DNA from: Metopolophium dirhodum
Taxonomy: Eukaryota > Arthropoda > Insecta > Hemiptera > Aphididae
Assembly (NCBI RefSeq): GCF_019925205.1
Contig: NC_083563.1
Span: 5,580,001 to 5,644,000 of the forward strand
Length of the DNA: 64,000 nt
Direction: 5' to 3'
The first letter of the stretch is position 1. Every line of letters starts with the position of its first letter. The translations under genes and the position numbers were made by a program. The notes below the pieces were generated by a model. It was not told the origin of the DNA, searched no databases, and worked only from the letters and a program-made list of their open reading frames with translations. Shown piece after piece: positions 24,662 to 37,130 of the stretch.

Positions 24662-27600
24662 TTATATTTTGCCAAGTTTTATTTGAATTCTTTCTAGTCC
24701 TTTCCTGAAAACAATAAAATAAGACTAATGAAATGGTGATGTGTATTTAGCTATTAAGAGGATGTCAGCGCACTATTTGTTTTGTCTCTGGCTCACTCGC
24801 TACATAGACAAAACACATCTACACAGAATCATTTTTTATAGTATTATAAAAAATTAGTTATTAACTAAAATCACCTGTTACAAAAACAAAAGAGAATAAT
24901 TTTTATGAGGTCATAAAATTTTTGTTTAAATATTGTCTCAAACAATTTAATAACCATTAAAAAAATTTTTTGTTTATTTTGAGTCAAATAACAATAAAAC
25001 AAAATCAATGTCCTCTTTGATTATAAACTTTGTAATAGATGATTTTACTCGAATCACTTAAAAATAAAAAAATAAACAATTTTTAGGTGTAAGCATATCT
25101 ATGTTGCGTGCGAGAGATCGAATATTACATATAATATCCTTGTAAGAGAATATCAGCACAATATTTTTACTCAAACTGGTACAACAGATAAAACGCAATC
25201 TTGTTGAAACATTCTTTCCTAAGTGAAAACTCATTTTTTGTAATGATACATTTTACTTAAAATTAAAATTATTTTTTGTTAATGCGTCTCGTCTGTTAAC
25301 CAGAAAGAACAGAAACAGCAATGTACTTTCTCACTAAATTTAAGAGTTTTATGTCTAATTATATATCAATAGTATTGGATTGCAAACGGACAATTATTTC
25401 AACCAAAATATACCAATCTTTTGATAATCATACCCACAGATTAAGATATCTTAGTCACAGTGTCACACATTAATGATCACTTACTATGCTCACAATTTGA
25501 AAATTGCCTATTATGAATTCTTTAAAAACTGTCATTTTGCAATCCCCCCCTCCCTTTAAGGGACATTTAACATTTTATCTTGTATAAAATAATTAGACAA
25601 AAAAAGGGTATTACCTAAGAGTATAATCCGAGCCAATGCCTCTTTTCCATTCAACTTTTTCTATGTGTGCTACAAGTTTGGGTAGAAAACAAGTAACAAA
25701 ATCTGGTGAAATGGTTATCATGTAATCAAAAAATTCAAAGATTAATTTTGAAGAAAATGCTAAGTGTTCTTCACAAAGAGTATTCAGTGATGACATGACT
25801 TCATTTCTAAAAAAAATATAGTTAATATTTATACATAGGTAGCAACAATTAATAATAAATAGTGTATACTTGATTTCATCATTAGACTGTGACACACTTA
25901 AATTAATTAATGTGTTAATTATTTCATTGGTAATTCGTTTACAAATATTGGTTTCTTCACAAAACATTGACACCGAACATATTCGCATTAATGTATGTTG
26001 AATAATTGATAAAATCACTAATTTATTGTTATGGCTTATTTTTATAATACTATTTATGTACTCTAAGACCTATAAGTAAAAGATAATCAATAAAATATAA
26101 TATTTTAATTTGTGGTACTAAATGTGATATATTATACTTGTGCAACGCTACTGTCCGGTGTTCGGTGACGTTTACTTAAAAATGTTGATACAAGTAATTC
26201 TAATAACAAGGCACGTTCAGGAATTTCGTTGTCTGGTTTTTCTTCAAAGAATTTTAATAATGGCAACTCATCTGATGATTTTATTCCAACCAAAATTTTT
26301 GGGAAATATAAAGAAATCAGTTCACGGAGACAACGAGCTATATACAGATCTGTTTTTGGGTCTATAAATAAATAAATACAATTTATCACTAATAATACTT
26401 AATTAGACATATATCATTGATGCCTTGCAAACAAATCTGTTTTAACTCTCATACTAACTCAGGCGAAACAATCCTATAAAGTAGCGATGTAAACTAGATA
26501 GTAGGGCAGTTATGACACTTGGATGCATTTTGGTATTGGGGCTTCTCAAGTTTACACCCAGGAGCATGGAATCCAATAATTCTTGTAAGATAGTATTTGG
26601 TTTGCCCTAAAAATAATAAATGATTTTTTTTTTCAGTTACATTATTAATGAGAATGAAATGGTTCTCACTTTAACATAAATTAATGGCGAAATTTTTTCA
26701 AACACGTAACCAATAACCATATATAATCTATATATCTCGTCATTTTGTTTGTGTTGTTTAATTAAAATATTCACCCATATTTTGATACTGTAAAAATAGT
26801 CTGACACTTTTTCACTCATCTTTTGACGGAATTTTACATCCTAGAAATTATTATAATATATTAATCATTTTTATTTCATTTTTTTTATGAATATTCTAGG
26901 TATTTGTTAATAAAATATCTGTAGTAATATTTAAATGTTAAATACAGTTTCTATTGTAGATTTAAAATATACATTTGAAATTTAATTAGTAATAGTTTAT
27001 GAAAAACAACTTATATTTAACATTTTTTCTAGTATAAAATAAAATATATTTTTAATTTACTTGATTGTGATGATACTTTATGCTTAGTAAATCTAAAAAT
27101 GTGATAAAAGGATCCACACTTGTTTCCAAATCATTTCCAGAGTTTTTAAATAGTTCTTTAATTTCGCTAATATTTGAAACAAATTGAGTAATGATCATTG
27201 TTTCATTAAATGTCCAGTTTGTGATTAACATAGAACTATGTAACCACGCCTAAATAATAAAAATATTATGTCATATTAAAAAAAAATAAATATACTATAT
27301 ATTTTAACCCGTTGTTTATGCACTAAAAAGTATCAAAATATGATATAAGTAGAGATGAAAGTAAAAAAGCAAGGTTTTTATTGGATAATTATTGTTATTA
27401 CGTTTATAAATTTATGAGGTATTAAATAATTAAAAACAAATTAAACAACTTATAATTAGGTATCTGTTAAATGAACTTATCTTTATTCCAATAATAAATT
27501 AGTGATTAAAAATGTATTTTTTAATTTCTTTAATTTTTACTTCAATATGTAATAAATTTTGAATTTTGTCAAAATATGCACAAAATTCAATAACCATTAA

Positions 27601-30600
27601 ATATGCAGTAATACCCCCCCCCCCCCCCCCAAAAAAAAAAAATTGTTATAAGTTTCAAACTATAATGATTTGTAAAGACAACTAGAAAAAATCCGAAAAC
27701 AAGAAAATGAAAAAATTTACAGTTGCATAGAATCAGCGCTTTGGTAATAAGTAATAACAAATAATTACAAAATCATAACTTAAAATTAGTTCAAAAGAAT
27801 TGCACTTACCTTAATTAGAGCTAAACTGTTGTATCCATGAACATTAGCAATGACATTTTCTTTAATTATGGTTGATAAATATCGGTTAAGCAACCTGAAA
27901 ATTTACAAAAAAAATGTATACTAAAATAGAGGGATAAAAATGATTAGGTACTTTCAATTACAAAACAATCACTTTATATTAATTCCTTGATTTACAACAA
28001 AAAAATTGAATAACATCACTTTTGTGTCAGAAAATGCTGGTTTAGATGAAATAATTGTAAATGTCGCCGCAATATCTGCTACAGTTGTACCACAGTCAAC
28101 TGTTAAACATGACTTCTTTAAGAACGGCAGCAAGTAAGTGTACAATGAGTCATAAAGTATGAATATTTCATTTTCTATAAAAAAAAGAAAAGAAAATATA
28201 ATACTTTTTCTGGAAACATAACATAAATTAAGTTATTGATTTTTAAAATATTTGTTTTCAACATGTCTATTCACACTAAGCACATTATTCAAATTTGAAA
28301 TAATAATTAACTTTTATCCAAGAATTTCCAAGTCATACTCTGAGCCTCAAGATCAACATCTACTCTCCAACCAAATTGTGTTCAGTCCGCATATTTGCCG
28401 CCGAAAAGCTGGTCAAAAGCGAGCTTACGGCAACCACCGAAGTTAGCCGTGACCTGTTATACGGTGACTGGCGACTGCCTGAAGGGAGAGAATTGGCCTC
28501 TCTACTGGCTTGAGTAAAATATTTGGATGCTCAAAGTGGTTGTGTCCTCTCGTGGCACGGAGTATAGTCATCATATATAAATTAATTTAAATAATAGTAA
28601 AGTATTCTGATCCAAATTAATAAATAAAACATAAAGAAATATCGCCATTTAAAAATCAAAATATGTTGGGTTCCCACTTTCACAGACAAATAAAATATAT
28701 GAAAATAATAAGTATAAAGTAAAGTGTAGATTGTACTTTTAGATTCTGAAGATACTAGTGGTTTTACAATGATGTTTATTATTTTTATCCTGTAAATAAC
28801 ATTTTTACCAGAAGGAGTACTTCGATTTCAACATTTAGTATCTTATCTTTTAGCAAATTGGATCAAGATGATTTTTCTTTAGACAGGTAATTTTTCGATT
28901 TTCTCAATAGTTTTTTAACGCAGCAAGAAAACCACCAAAATTTATTTTCTAATGCTTTGTTTATCACCATACAATACAAAACAAATAAAATTTAAATACC
29001 TAATTCCCATTAGGAGGTATATTATATACAATTAATGGTTACTTATTAATACATATTTGTGATTCATAAATTTTTTTTCGTCCGCTCAGTATTGTTTTTT
29101 ATCGAACGCAATTATTGCATTCAAATTGAATACTGTAACAATACACTATACTGTTCGAGGACCGAAAGGACAATGGACAAGCTTCCACCACCGATAACCT
29201 ACTCTATTTTAACACTATTTCTATAACTTATATTTATAAGTACTTCTTTTAAATTTGGAGCATTAAAAGTATGTATTATTTGAATAGTATACAAAATAAT
29301 TATTTTGTTTAACCCATACTAATTATATTATAGGTGTTTACTGTCTTATTTCTTCAGCATGTTTAGATTTTATCAGTGGATAGATTGACTAAATATCTAA
29401 AATTATGCACTTAAAAAATGCTTACTTAAAAAATGCTTACTTATAAAATCATGAACAATTTTTGAAATAACATGAATCATGATTTTATAGTTATATTTTA
29501 TTTTTTTATGTCACAATTAAAAAAAAATAGATTATAAATGATCGCGTTTTTTTCGTTAAATGTTGATTTATTCATAGGTAGTATTTCCATAAAAAAATGC
29601 ATATTGATATAATTATATGAATAGGAATATCAAAATCATGTATAATATGCCCGATAAAATAGAAGTATGCATAAATATCCCAAATAGGCAAAAAACCTAT
29701 AAATATGTAAAAACATGCAAAATAAGACTTCACATATTTAACCATGATACCTTGACATTATTTTCTATGTCATCTAGCATTAAATACAATTTAGCAAGAT
29801 TTATATGCAAATGCATGAACTTACGAGCCCTGATTATTATTATATCTATAATACAAAAAAATAACAGATACTAGATGTAGACTTTTGTTTTAAATAATAT
29901 AATATTACCACGTGGGAAAGGCATGGATTGATCATTTCCTACTTTTTTTAACTTCTCCAGTATTAGTAACACTGTTTGCAAGACTTCATTGTTTTCCGAT
30001 GGTTTTATTGTACTAAGATAATTTCCAAACCAGGAACCTTCAAAAACAATGTTGAATTAAATGAAATCAAAAAAATAATGTATTTTAATGTTACCAATAA
30101 GAGTATGTTGCCCATAAGCTAAGGATTCACTGAATATAAATACTTCTTTAAGACCATCTAAATAGATGGTGATGTGTTCTTGAGATGTAGCATTTAATGT
30201 ATCTGAGAGTGATGTTCCATATGCAGTCATTGAAGTGTTCCTCTGTGAATGCAATATTAAAAATGCCACAGTGCCTTTCCAGTATGTCGATCTAGTATTA
30301 GGGTCCAATTTTGATTCAGAAATTAATTTTACAAGATGTTGATATTTAAGTGCCTAAAATATAAAAAAATATATATATATTATTAAAAGAATATTTATTA
30401 TTTTCTTATTTTCTTACTATTTGTGATGTATCATCTGACATAATTGATAATGCCAAGAACAATGTTGTAAAATTATAAAATCCAATATCATTAAATGACA
30501 TAAGTTTACTTGGTGAGAATTTTGAAAATATTCTACCTTTTATTTGATTCCAATCTTTTGAGTTGTATTTGATATTTTGTAAATGAAGACCTGACATATT

Positions 30601-33600
30601 ATATTATTATAAAATTAAAAATTAATTCCAAAATTATGGTATATTAATTTTCATTTCAAACACAAAACATTGAGGTAAAATCTATGAATATTACCTTTTA
30701 TACATAATATTAACACGTTCACTGCGGATGACGCCAAAAGGCGTCATTTTACATAGTTCGCATATGCTGAATGGCGTCATGTACCTTGTTATCTAATGGA
30801 CTATAATTTGGTCAGCGTTACGATTAAACTTTTGGTTTTTTGTCAGCGTCTTCTAAAAGCATTGTTTCATAATCAAGTGCATACCGTACACTGATATTTT
30901 AATTTTTCCATTTTTAGGAAATTTTTTTTTAAAACTAGAATTTTTCCAGCGTTACGACAAGTATACAAAAATATGATCCGCAGTGAACGTGTTAATAAAA
31001 TAATGTTATAATTTTTATAATATTAACACAAACTTATTTCTCTTGGAATGTTTAAAGTGAATTATATCTAATCTAGCACGTTATTTAAAAAAAATATAAT
31101 TTAACAATTTTAACTAGTAAAAAAGGGAAGTTAAGTTACATACCAAGTAATCTTTGAAATAATTGAAAACTATTGTAATTAGATAATAGATCATTTTGTT
31201 GAGCAGAAAACAGATTGGTCATCTGAATAAGAAGTTCCGAACCATTTTTGCTAAAATACCAGATATGACATGACAATTAATACTTATTTATTTAATACAC
31301 ACAAACCTATATATTTTTTTATTACCTGATACAAGCAATATTTTGAATCTTCATGTCTGATGAATAAAATGTTGAGTTTAGTCTTTTATGAAAATATTCC
31401 CACAATACAATTACTGGTTCAGTATTTAACGACGATATTACAATATTTTCCAATAAACAAACTGATAATTTTAATTGAATTTCATTAGGCTCATTATTAA
31501 GAAATTCCTTAAGAATGGACACCAAACCACTATCTTTCAAATCCTAGTTAAAAAATAAAAACGAGATTTTATTTATATCCATAGTCTAATTTTACTAAAA
31601 ATAATCAAAATATTATGTTGTGTTGTGATCTGTATAAATATATACAATAATATTTTAAACAAAAAGTAAAATATTTAAAGTACCTAATAACAATATATCG
31701 AGAAATTTAAATTTAAATTTATTGATAAAACATTTCTTGCCACATTCTTCACATTTTCTTTGAGTACCGATCTTTATCCATTTAATTATTATATTTTTCT
31801 CTGCTTTCTTCTTTTAATGTCTGCAGAAAGAACAGGTGTTGAACACCAAAAATACTTCATTTACCGAATAACTTACAATGGTTCTTACTTTAACTCTACT
31901 TGCTATATTAGCTTAATTCTAGCACCTAACTATCTAATATTTTTAAATAACATATTATGTTTCATCTTATTTACTGTCAAGTCTAATTGTATCTAGATAA
32001 AAGAACACCACATATGTTTACTTTACAAATGAGAAAATGTTAACATGAAAACTTAAGATGACTTTCTATAATTTGAAAAAAAAATGTTTTTTTTAGTTTT
32101 CAACAATATTACATCAGATTAAATACAAATAATTAAGTATACAAATTAATAAATTGTATGTTATATTAGTAAAATTGATGACCAATTTATTAAGATACCT
32201 AGGTGTCAAGGCCATATCTGAGGGGGTTTAGGAAGACTTGACCAATCCCCCCCTAAAAAAATTTCTGGATACGACCTTACTAGGTGTACAATTAAATTCC
32301 TCTATATCAAAATATGTTTTCCAAGAAAAATATATTTTAAAACTAAATGCTTCATTTCTCTCTTATTATTCTAAAATAATTTGGATCATTATCACAAATG
32401 AAATGTAGAATTTTAATTCCATATATTAATTATTAACTGATGGTAACAATCAAGTTAACTTATATCATTATTAATTATACACTATTGAGTATTTATAAGC
32501 AGTATTAATGAAACTTACTATTGATGTTGATTTTTCAGATTGTTGTAAACTGTTTAAAAGCCATAATCGAAAAATAAGTTCATCACAATCAACGTAATTG
32601 ACATTTGTTAAGGCCGTGTTGAAATATTGCCAGAAGTTCTAATAACAAATAAATGGAAATTGTATTGCTTCTATCAAAAAAATGTTCAATTAATGCACTT
32701 ACATCCGAGTTGTATAGTAATTGTTGTTTATTAATTAAATACTGTAAGAGTACCAAAAAGTCATAGGTGCAATCACAAAGTAATGCATCTTTGAAATGGA
32801 GATCTTTGAGTTGTAGCTATGATAAAATATAACAAGGATAAAATAACAATGTTGTTCGTTAACAAAAAGTATATAAAACAACACCAGTTTACTTTTTTAA
32901 ATCTATTTCTTGCTAACTGTACCAAATCATTCAAAGCATTATGTAAGGAATGTTTAAAAGTATCTTTACTTTTGGGCAATTCTGAAAGCAAAGATAATTG
33001 AAACCATCTTATATCCAAATGGCAATGGTATAAATGATAGTAAATGTTATTCTGTAAATACAAGAAAAAAAATATACGTTTTAATATTCATTAATAACTT
33101 CAAATAAAATAAATTATAATAGAAGGCATTGATAATTTAGGGTGGGTGCTAATCCAAAGTCCATACTCTTCCATTTATATAAGAAACATTGTAAATCTTT
33201 AAGTTATTTTCTTAAACATCTTATACACCCCTCTATACACAAATATTGTTTATAAGTACTTGCAATACCCCCTCAGTTTTCTATGCATATGACACAAAGT
33301 AATGGACAGATATTTATAGATTATGTTGTCCAACGAAATTTGTATGATAATAATACAATTTGTTTGTTCTTCTACTTATGTAGATACTAGATAGTAAATT
33401 CAAAAAAAAAATATAGTCATGAATAGCTAATTTGTTAAAATTATAAATTGCTATTTAATAGTGAATGAATGTACTTTTTGATTCTTATGAGATATATTAA
33501 GCAACAATTGTTTGGCTAAGTACCTACTTAGTTTTATAATATTATAAAAATATACTTAACTGCATTAAATACTGAAGTACAATATACAAATAAAATAATA

Positions 33601-34465
33601 TGCTGTTTTTACAATTTTAAAATTTAGGTAGTAGGAAAAAAATATTTTTTAATTTAATGACAATATATTAAAACATTTTACTTTGCAATCAGATGAAGAT
33701 AGTGCATGTTGTATAATGGTTTCAGATAAATGATGAAACTGTCCAAGAGTTGAATATAAATTATTTAGTTCTAATTCAATTTTTTTCTCATGAGATTCCA
33801 TCAACCAATTATAACTTTCACATGCCTTCATTCTGGAAAAATAAAATAAGCACCTATAATTCTATTCATGTTTATAAAATAAATAAATTACCTTTGAAGA
33901 CCGTCTCTTAAAAATATAAGAAACTCGGAAATTTGATGTCTAATATCAGAAAAATTAATTGGTTTGCAATTGCTTTGTTCATGAGATCTGAATGTCTTAT
34001 ATTGATCTCGTACAACAGAACTTAAGCTTAGCAAATGTTTTCTGAACATGAATAGTAATAATTATTAATTTAAGAATTTGTGGTAACAATACATTAATTT
34101 CATACATACTTTGCCATTCTGAATAGTATAGGAATATCGTACACTAAACTATTACCCTTATGGAATGAGTTACCAAAAAATACATAACGGTCTGATTGAT
34201 TTTCATCATCATTCAAAATAGAATTATTGAAGTTCTGTTCACTTCTTACAAATCGTTCATTAGAAATATTTGGTCGTCCTTTGCAGTTAAAACAATTAAA
34301 TGGCATTGTGGACTGATCTATAAGTTAACACATTAAAATGTTAAATAAATATATATGTTAAAATATTATTAGTATTGATCAAATACATTAAATATATTAC
34401 ATAAATATTTTTCTAGTTTACTTACTGTCATTTTCTATACAACGACCTGTTGAGAACAAATCCAT
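24662..34465 (-). CDS. MMS22L: MMS22L, replication-fork repair protein (MMS22L-TONSL complex)
   Basis: Twenty-one coding exons on the - strand, top to bottom: 34426-34465, 34110-34317, 33892-34041, 33682-33832, 32893-33051, 32703-32816, 32519-32638, 31326-31543, 31144-31250, 30418-30590, 30095-30353, 29909-30037, 27973-28174, 27810-27894, 27061-27249, 26670-26840, 26459-26606, 26138-26361, 25870-26069, 25615-25806, 24662-24704. They sum to 3282 bases, 1093 residues, all in phase. MMS22L-like blocks include HLDIRWFQLSLL, QIKGRIFSKF with FYNFTTLFLAL, YWKGTVAFLILHSQRN, YLDGLKEVFIFSE, and the C-terminal RGIGSDYTLRKGLERI. In animals MMS22L with TONSL loads RAD51 at stalled forks. It is about 150 residues shorter than the vertebrate protein; the weak donor after 33682 could hide an exon. 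The final exon is only 43 bases; reading through its donor would stop at once. Confidence 0.92.
24756..25140. mobile_element. Long-TIR MITE family C, copy 1 (MMS22L last intron)
   Basis: Left end GGATGTCAGCGCACTATTTG, followed by GTCTCTGGCTCACTCGCTAC and ATAGACAAAACACATC. The right end, read inward, has GGATATTATATG and then TCTCTCGCACGCAACATAG, so the termini are diverged long inverted repeats. A partial, same-orientation copy of the left end seems to start immediately after (GAGAATATCAGCACAATATT near 25146). Related copies start at 39950 and 63609. The left edge is preceded by TTAA in the copies at 24.7 and 63.6 kb. Non-coding. Confidence 0.6.
27614..27642. repeat. Poly-C run joined to poly-A run
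   Basis: Seventeen C residues followed directly by twelve A residues in an MMS22L intron. A similar sixteen-C run lies at 50025-50040, inside the dispersed repeat block there. Such homopolymer runs are prone to length variation and sequencing error. Confidence 0.9.
28335..28565. mobile_element. MITE family B, copy in MMS22L intron 12
   Basis: The right end read inward is ATACTCCGTGCCACGAGAGG, close to the terminal sequence of the element in eEF1-gamma intron 7. The left end ATACTCTGAGCCTCAAGATC is a diverged partner. The interior is GC-rich and non-coding (the frame at 28252-28446 is incidental). Confidence 0.55.
30714..30991. mobile_element. piggyBac-like MITE with TTAA target duplication
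   Basis: The 278-base element begins CACGTTCACTGCGGAT and ends with its exact complement. TTAA stands directly outside each end, the hallmark of piggyBac-type insertion. Together with TTAA the terminal match is 20 of 20. The left subterminal region holds the palindrome GACGCCAAAAGGCGTC and a second GGCGTC, likely transposase-binding motifs, and GCGTTACGA occurs near both ends. No coding capacity. It lies in MMS22L intron 9. Perfect ends suggest a recent insertion. Confidence 0.88.
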
Positions 34466-35176
34466 AATATCGCAATAATGTTAAACTACGAAATTAGTAA
34501 GGAACTTAGGTGGAAACTGATATGCCACTCTCGGACCCTCTTGACACTGTCCTCTCCAGTGTTGACACTCTCCACTGAATAAGCACTTAATTAGAAATTA
34601 GAAAAATAGGAAGAAGGTAAAATCATATTGTTCTATGGTAGAATAGTACACTAATGCACTAGGACAGAATATTGTAATTTGTATGTTTTATTGTTATCAG
34701 TTCCTTTCAAATGTCATCTTCGTACGAATCACATTCTGGCGGGAAAATGTTAGTTCATGCACAGAATTCTGTGGTTCATGCCCTGACCAATTACCGCTAG
34801 TTGTAACCATAGATAATATATTATATACTACATGATAGTATGATACTATGATACCACAGGGCATATTATTAGGGCATGAACTAAGATAAAACGAAATTTG
34901 TAATATCTTACGCGAAATTTTTCAATATTCCATTACAACCGAAAAAAGCATTTTCCCCATATGCCGTTTCCCCAGCCCTCCACCAAACTAAATTTACGTT
35001 TTCGTACGAAACATTTTATTTATAGGTAGAGGTGTTCGATTGAATATCTAATGCGAGCTAAGCGACCAAATTTTTTTCCAGTTTGGGGGGCCCTTCAAAT
35101 ATTTCCTTGTAACATAAATACTACCTATCCACCCCTGACTGGGGCACAGAACAATTTATAATATTGTTCTATGGTA

Positions 35177-35402
35177 GTGCCACATAAAAAAAAATATTCT
35201 CTCAGAATTTCGACTTAACAACTTGATTAAAAATTGGAAAAGATAAATATCTGAAAAAACTTAACCAAACAAATTTCAAAATTTTAAACAGAAATATGTT
35301 TTTAAGTCAAAATTCCGTGTAAGTTGAAAGTTGGAATTATTTATTCAAAATGTCGAGTTGTTAAATCAAAATTCGGTGGGAAAATTGTTTTCTATGTGGC
35401 AT
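35177..35402. mobile_element. TA-flanked MITE with 49-bp terminal inverted repeats
   Basis: The ends read GTGCCACATA... and, inward from the right, ATGCCACATA...; the two 49-base arms match at 39 positions, including AACAACT at their inner ends. TA borders both ends, as for Tc1/mariner-type elements. The interior of about 130 bases is non-coding. The moderate divergence of the arms suggests an older insertion. Confidence 0.72.
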
Positions 35403-36567
35403 TACTGCGCTTCCGTAATTTCATCGATTCAGTATACTATTCTGCACGGACTAAGATAAAACTTATATAGTTATATCTTATATCTATAAACTTTCTTTAA
35501 GTCTATGCTTATATCTCGGACTTATATCTTAATCCGGGGCAAGGGGTATTTATTTGTATCAATACAGATGTATACACCTTGGGGTATTCTGTTATTCAGT
35601 ACCTATTCTCAATTCTGTTTTTATTGAATTCTGATATAATATATTATCTGGTCCAATAACAATCAAAAATAACATCAGGTATACTAAAGGTATACTTGTC
35701 TATGAATAACTGTAATTTCAGTTTTCGATTAAATAAAAACAATTATGATTTAATTTATGAAAAAACATTAAATATTAAAACGATGATTTATCTATAAGTA
35801 TAATATACAGGTTACTCAATTATTTTCTTAATTAAATTAAAGTTCCATCGAACAATGAATTAAGAATTAATACAAAAAACAGCAATTTAAATATTCAGTA
35901 TGTGCAGTGTGGGTATATTAATGTAAGCTGCGCCAAATACCAGAAACAAAGAATGAATGCAATGCATCAGATTCTGAAACACTGTAATATTATAGTATTT
36001 GGCTACACATAGCTAGGATTTTTTGTAAGGCTCATATTTTTCATTTCTAAGAGAATATACTTTGTAAGTTTTATAAACCATAGAAGCATCATGTCAGTTG
36101 TTCAGTAAATTACATAGTACCCATCATATTTAAACTATCATTGAATAAAAAATGCCTAACGCCTAAACCTAAAACATATTTAATAAAGTTATTAACCAAA
36201 ATGTATAATTTGACAACCACAATTTAAAAAAAAAGCTCTATCAGAATCATAAAAAACTGTAAGTACAACAGTGTACCTAAATAATTTTAAACTATCATAT
36301 GTACATTTTTGCTAGTAGGTAACAAAGAAACATTTTTTTTTAAATTTCATTTAGTTAATTTTCAATCCTTGTAAAACAATGGCATGCATACACCTTAGAT
36401 TTTGTATAGAATATAAAAATGATATATTTTCTAATTTTCAAAGATACAGTTTATACATATTATTTATTTAGTTTTATTAAAAGAAAAACAAATATAAGTA
36501 TATTATACCTTAAAATATATTACTGACAATACCAAACAATACTTTCATTGTAATATAATACATAGAT

Positions 36568-36980
36568 CAGGGTGGTCCAACTTTTTATGTGGGCCAATAT
36601 TTACATATTCATAAATATACTAGGGGCCGCCTAAGGAAAAAAAATCTCTCACCACGAGAATTCGGATTTGCTGTGGCTACTATACAAACACAATACTTAC
36701 ATATGTATGTAACAAGCTGAATTTAATTATGGTTTTGTATACCTACGTTTTATAGTTTTTTTTCTGAAAAAAGTTATTTTTGAATATAAGTCTTCTAGGG
36801 TTCGCGGGCTGCCTCCACTGGATGACTTCCCCCTCTTGTCAATCAAATCACGTCAAATTTACTTATTGTATAACATGTAAATAAAGATTGTAAATATAAA
36901 TTTTTTGTTCAATAAAAAAAAAGTCTTCTAGGGGTAGGGGGCCAAAAAAAAGACTGAGGGCCGTGGGTTAGACCACCCTG
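36568..36980. mobile_element. hAT-type MITE with perfect 8-bp target duplication
   Basis: Terminal inverted repeats CAGGGTGGTCCAAC and, inward from the right, CAGGGTGGTCTAAC (13 of 14). The duplication ACATAGAT is identical on both sides (36560-36567 and 36981-36988). The 413-base element has no intact open frame. It lies between the MMS22L 5' end and GALNT7 3' end. The perfect duplication implies a fairly young insertion. Confidence 0.9.
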
Positions 36981-37130
36981 ACATAGATAATACTTTTTGG
37001 ATTTCTTGTTGTTTAATGAAAAATATACTCTTAATTTATATAATAACAAGAAATATATCTTATTTTATTTAATACAAAAATGTAAAAAAATGTAAAAAAA
37101 AAAACAGTTACAAAATATTGCTTTGTTCAT

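Larger units (their letters stand above)
34466..37130. other. Intergenic spacer, MMS22L promoter to GALNT7 3' end
   Basis: Contains the MMS22L 5' flank next to 34466 and the probable GALNT7 3' UTR at the right end. Two MITEs (35177-35402 and 36568-36980) are described separately. The rest is AT-rich without recognisable exons. Confidence 0.5.

Noticed and set aside
28252..28446. 64-codon frame in an MMS22L intron
   Set aside because: It is a read-through of a GC-rich MITE (28335-28565).
32213..32275. Very short inverted repeat (AAGGCCATATCTG and its diverged complement) in an MMS22L intron
   Set aside because: Arms of about 14 bases with several mismatches and no clear duplication; too weak to call an element.
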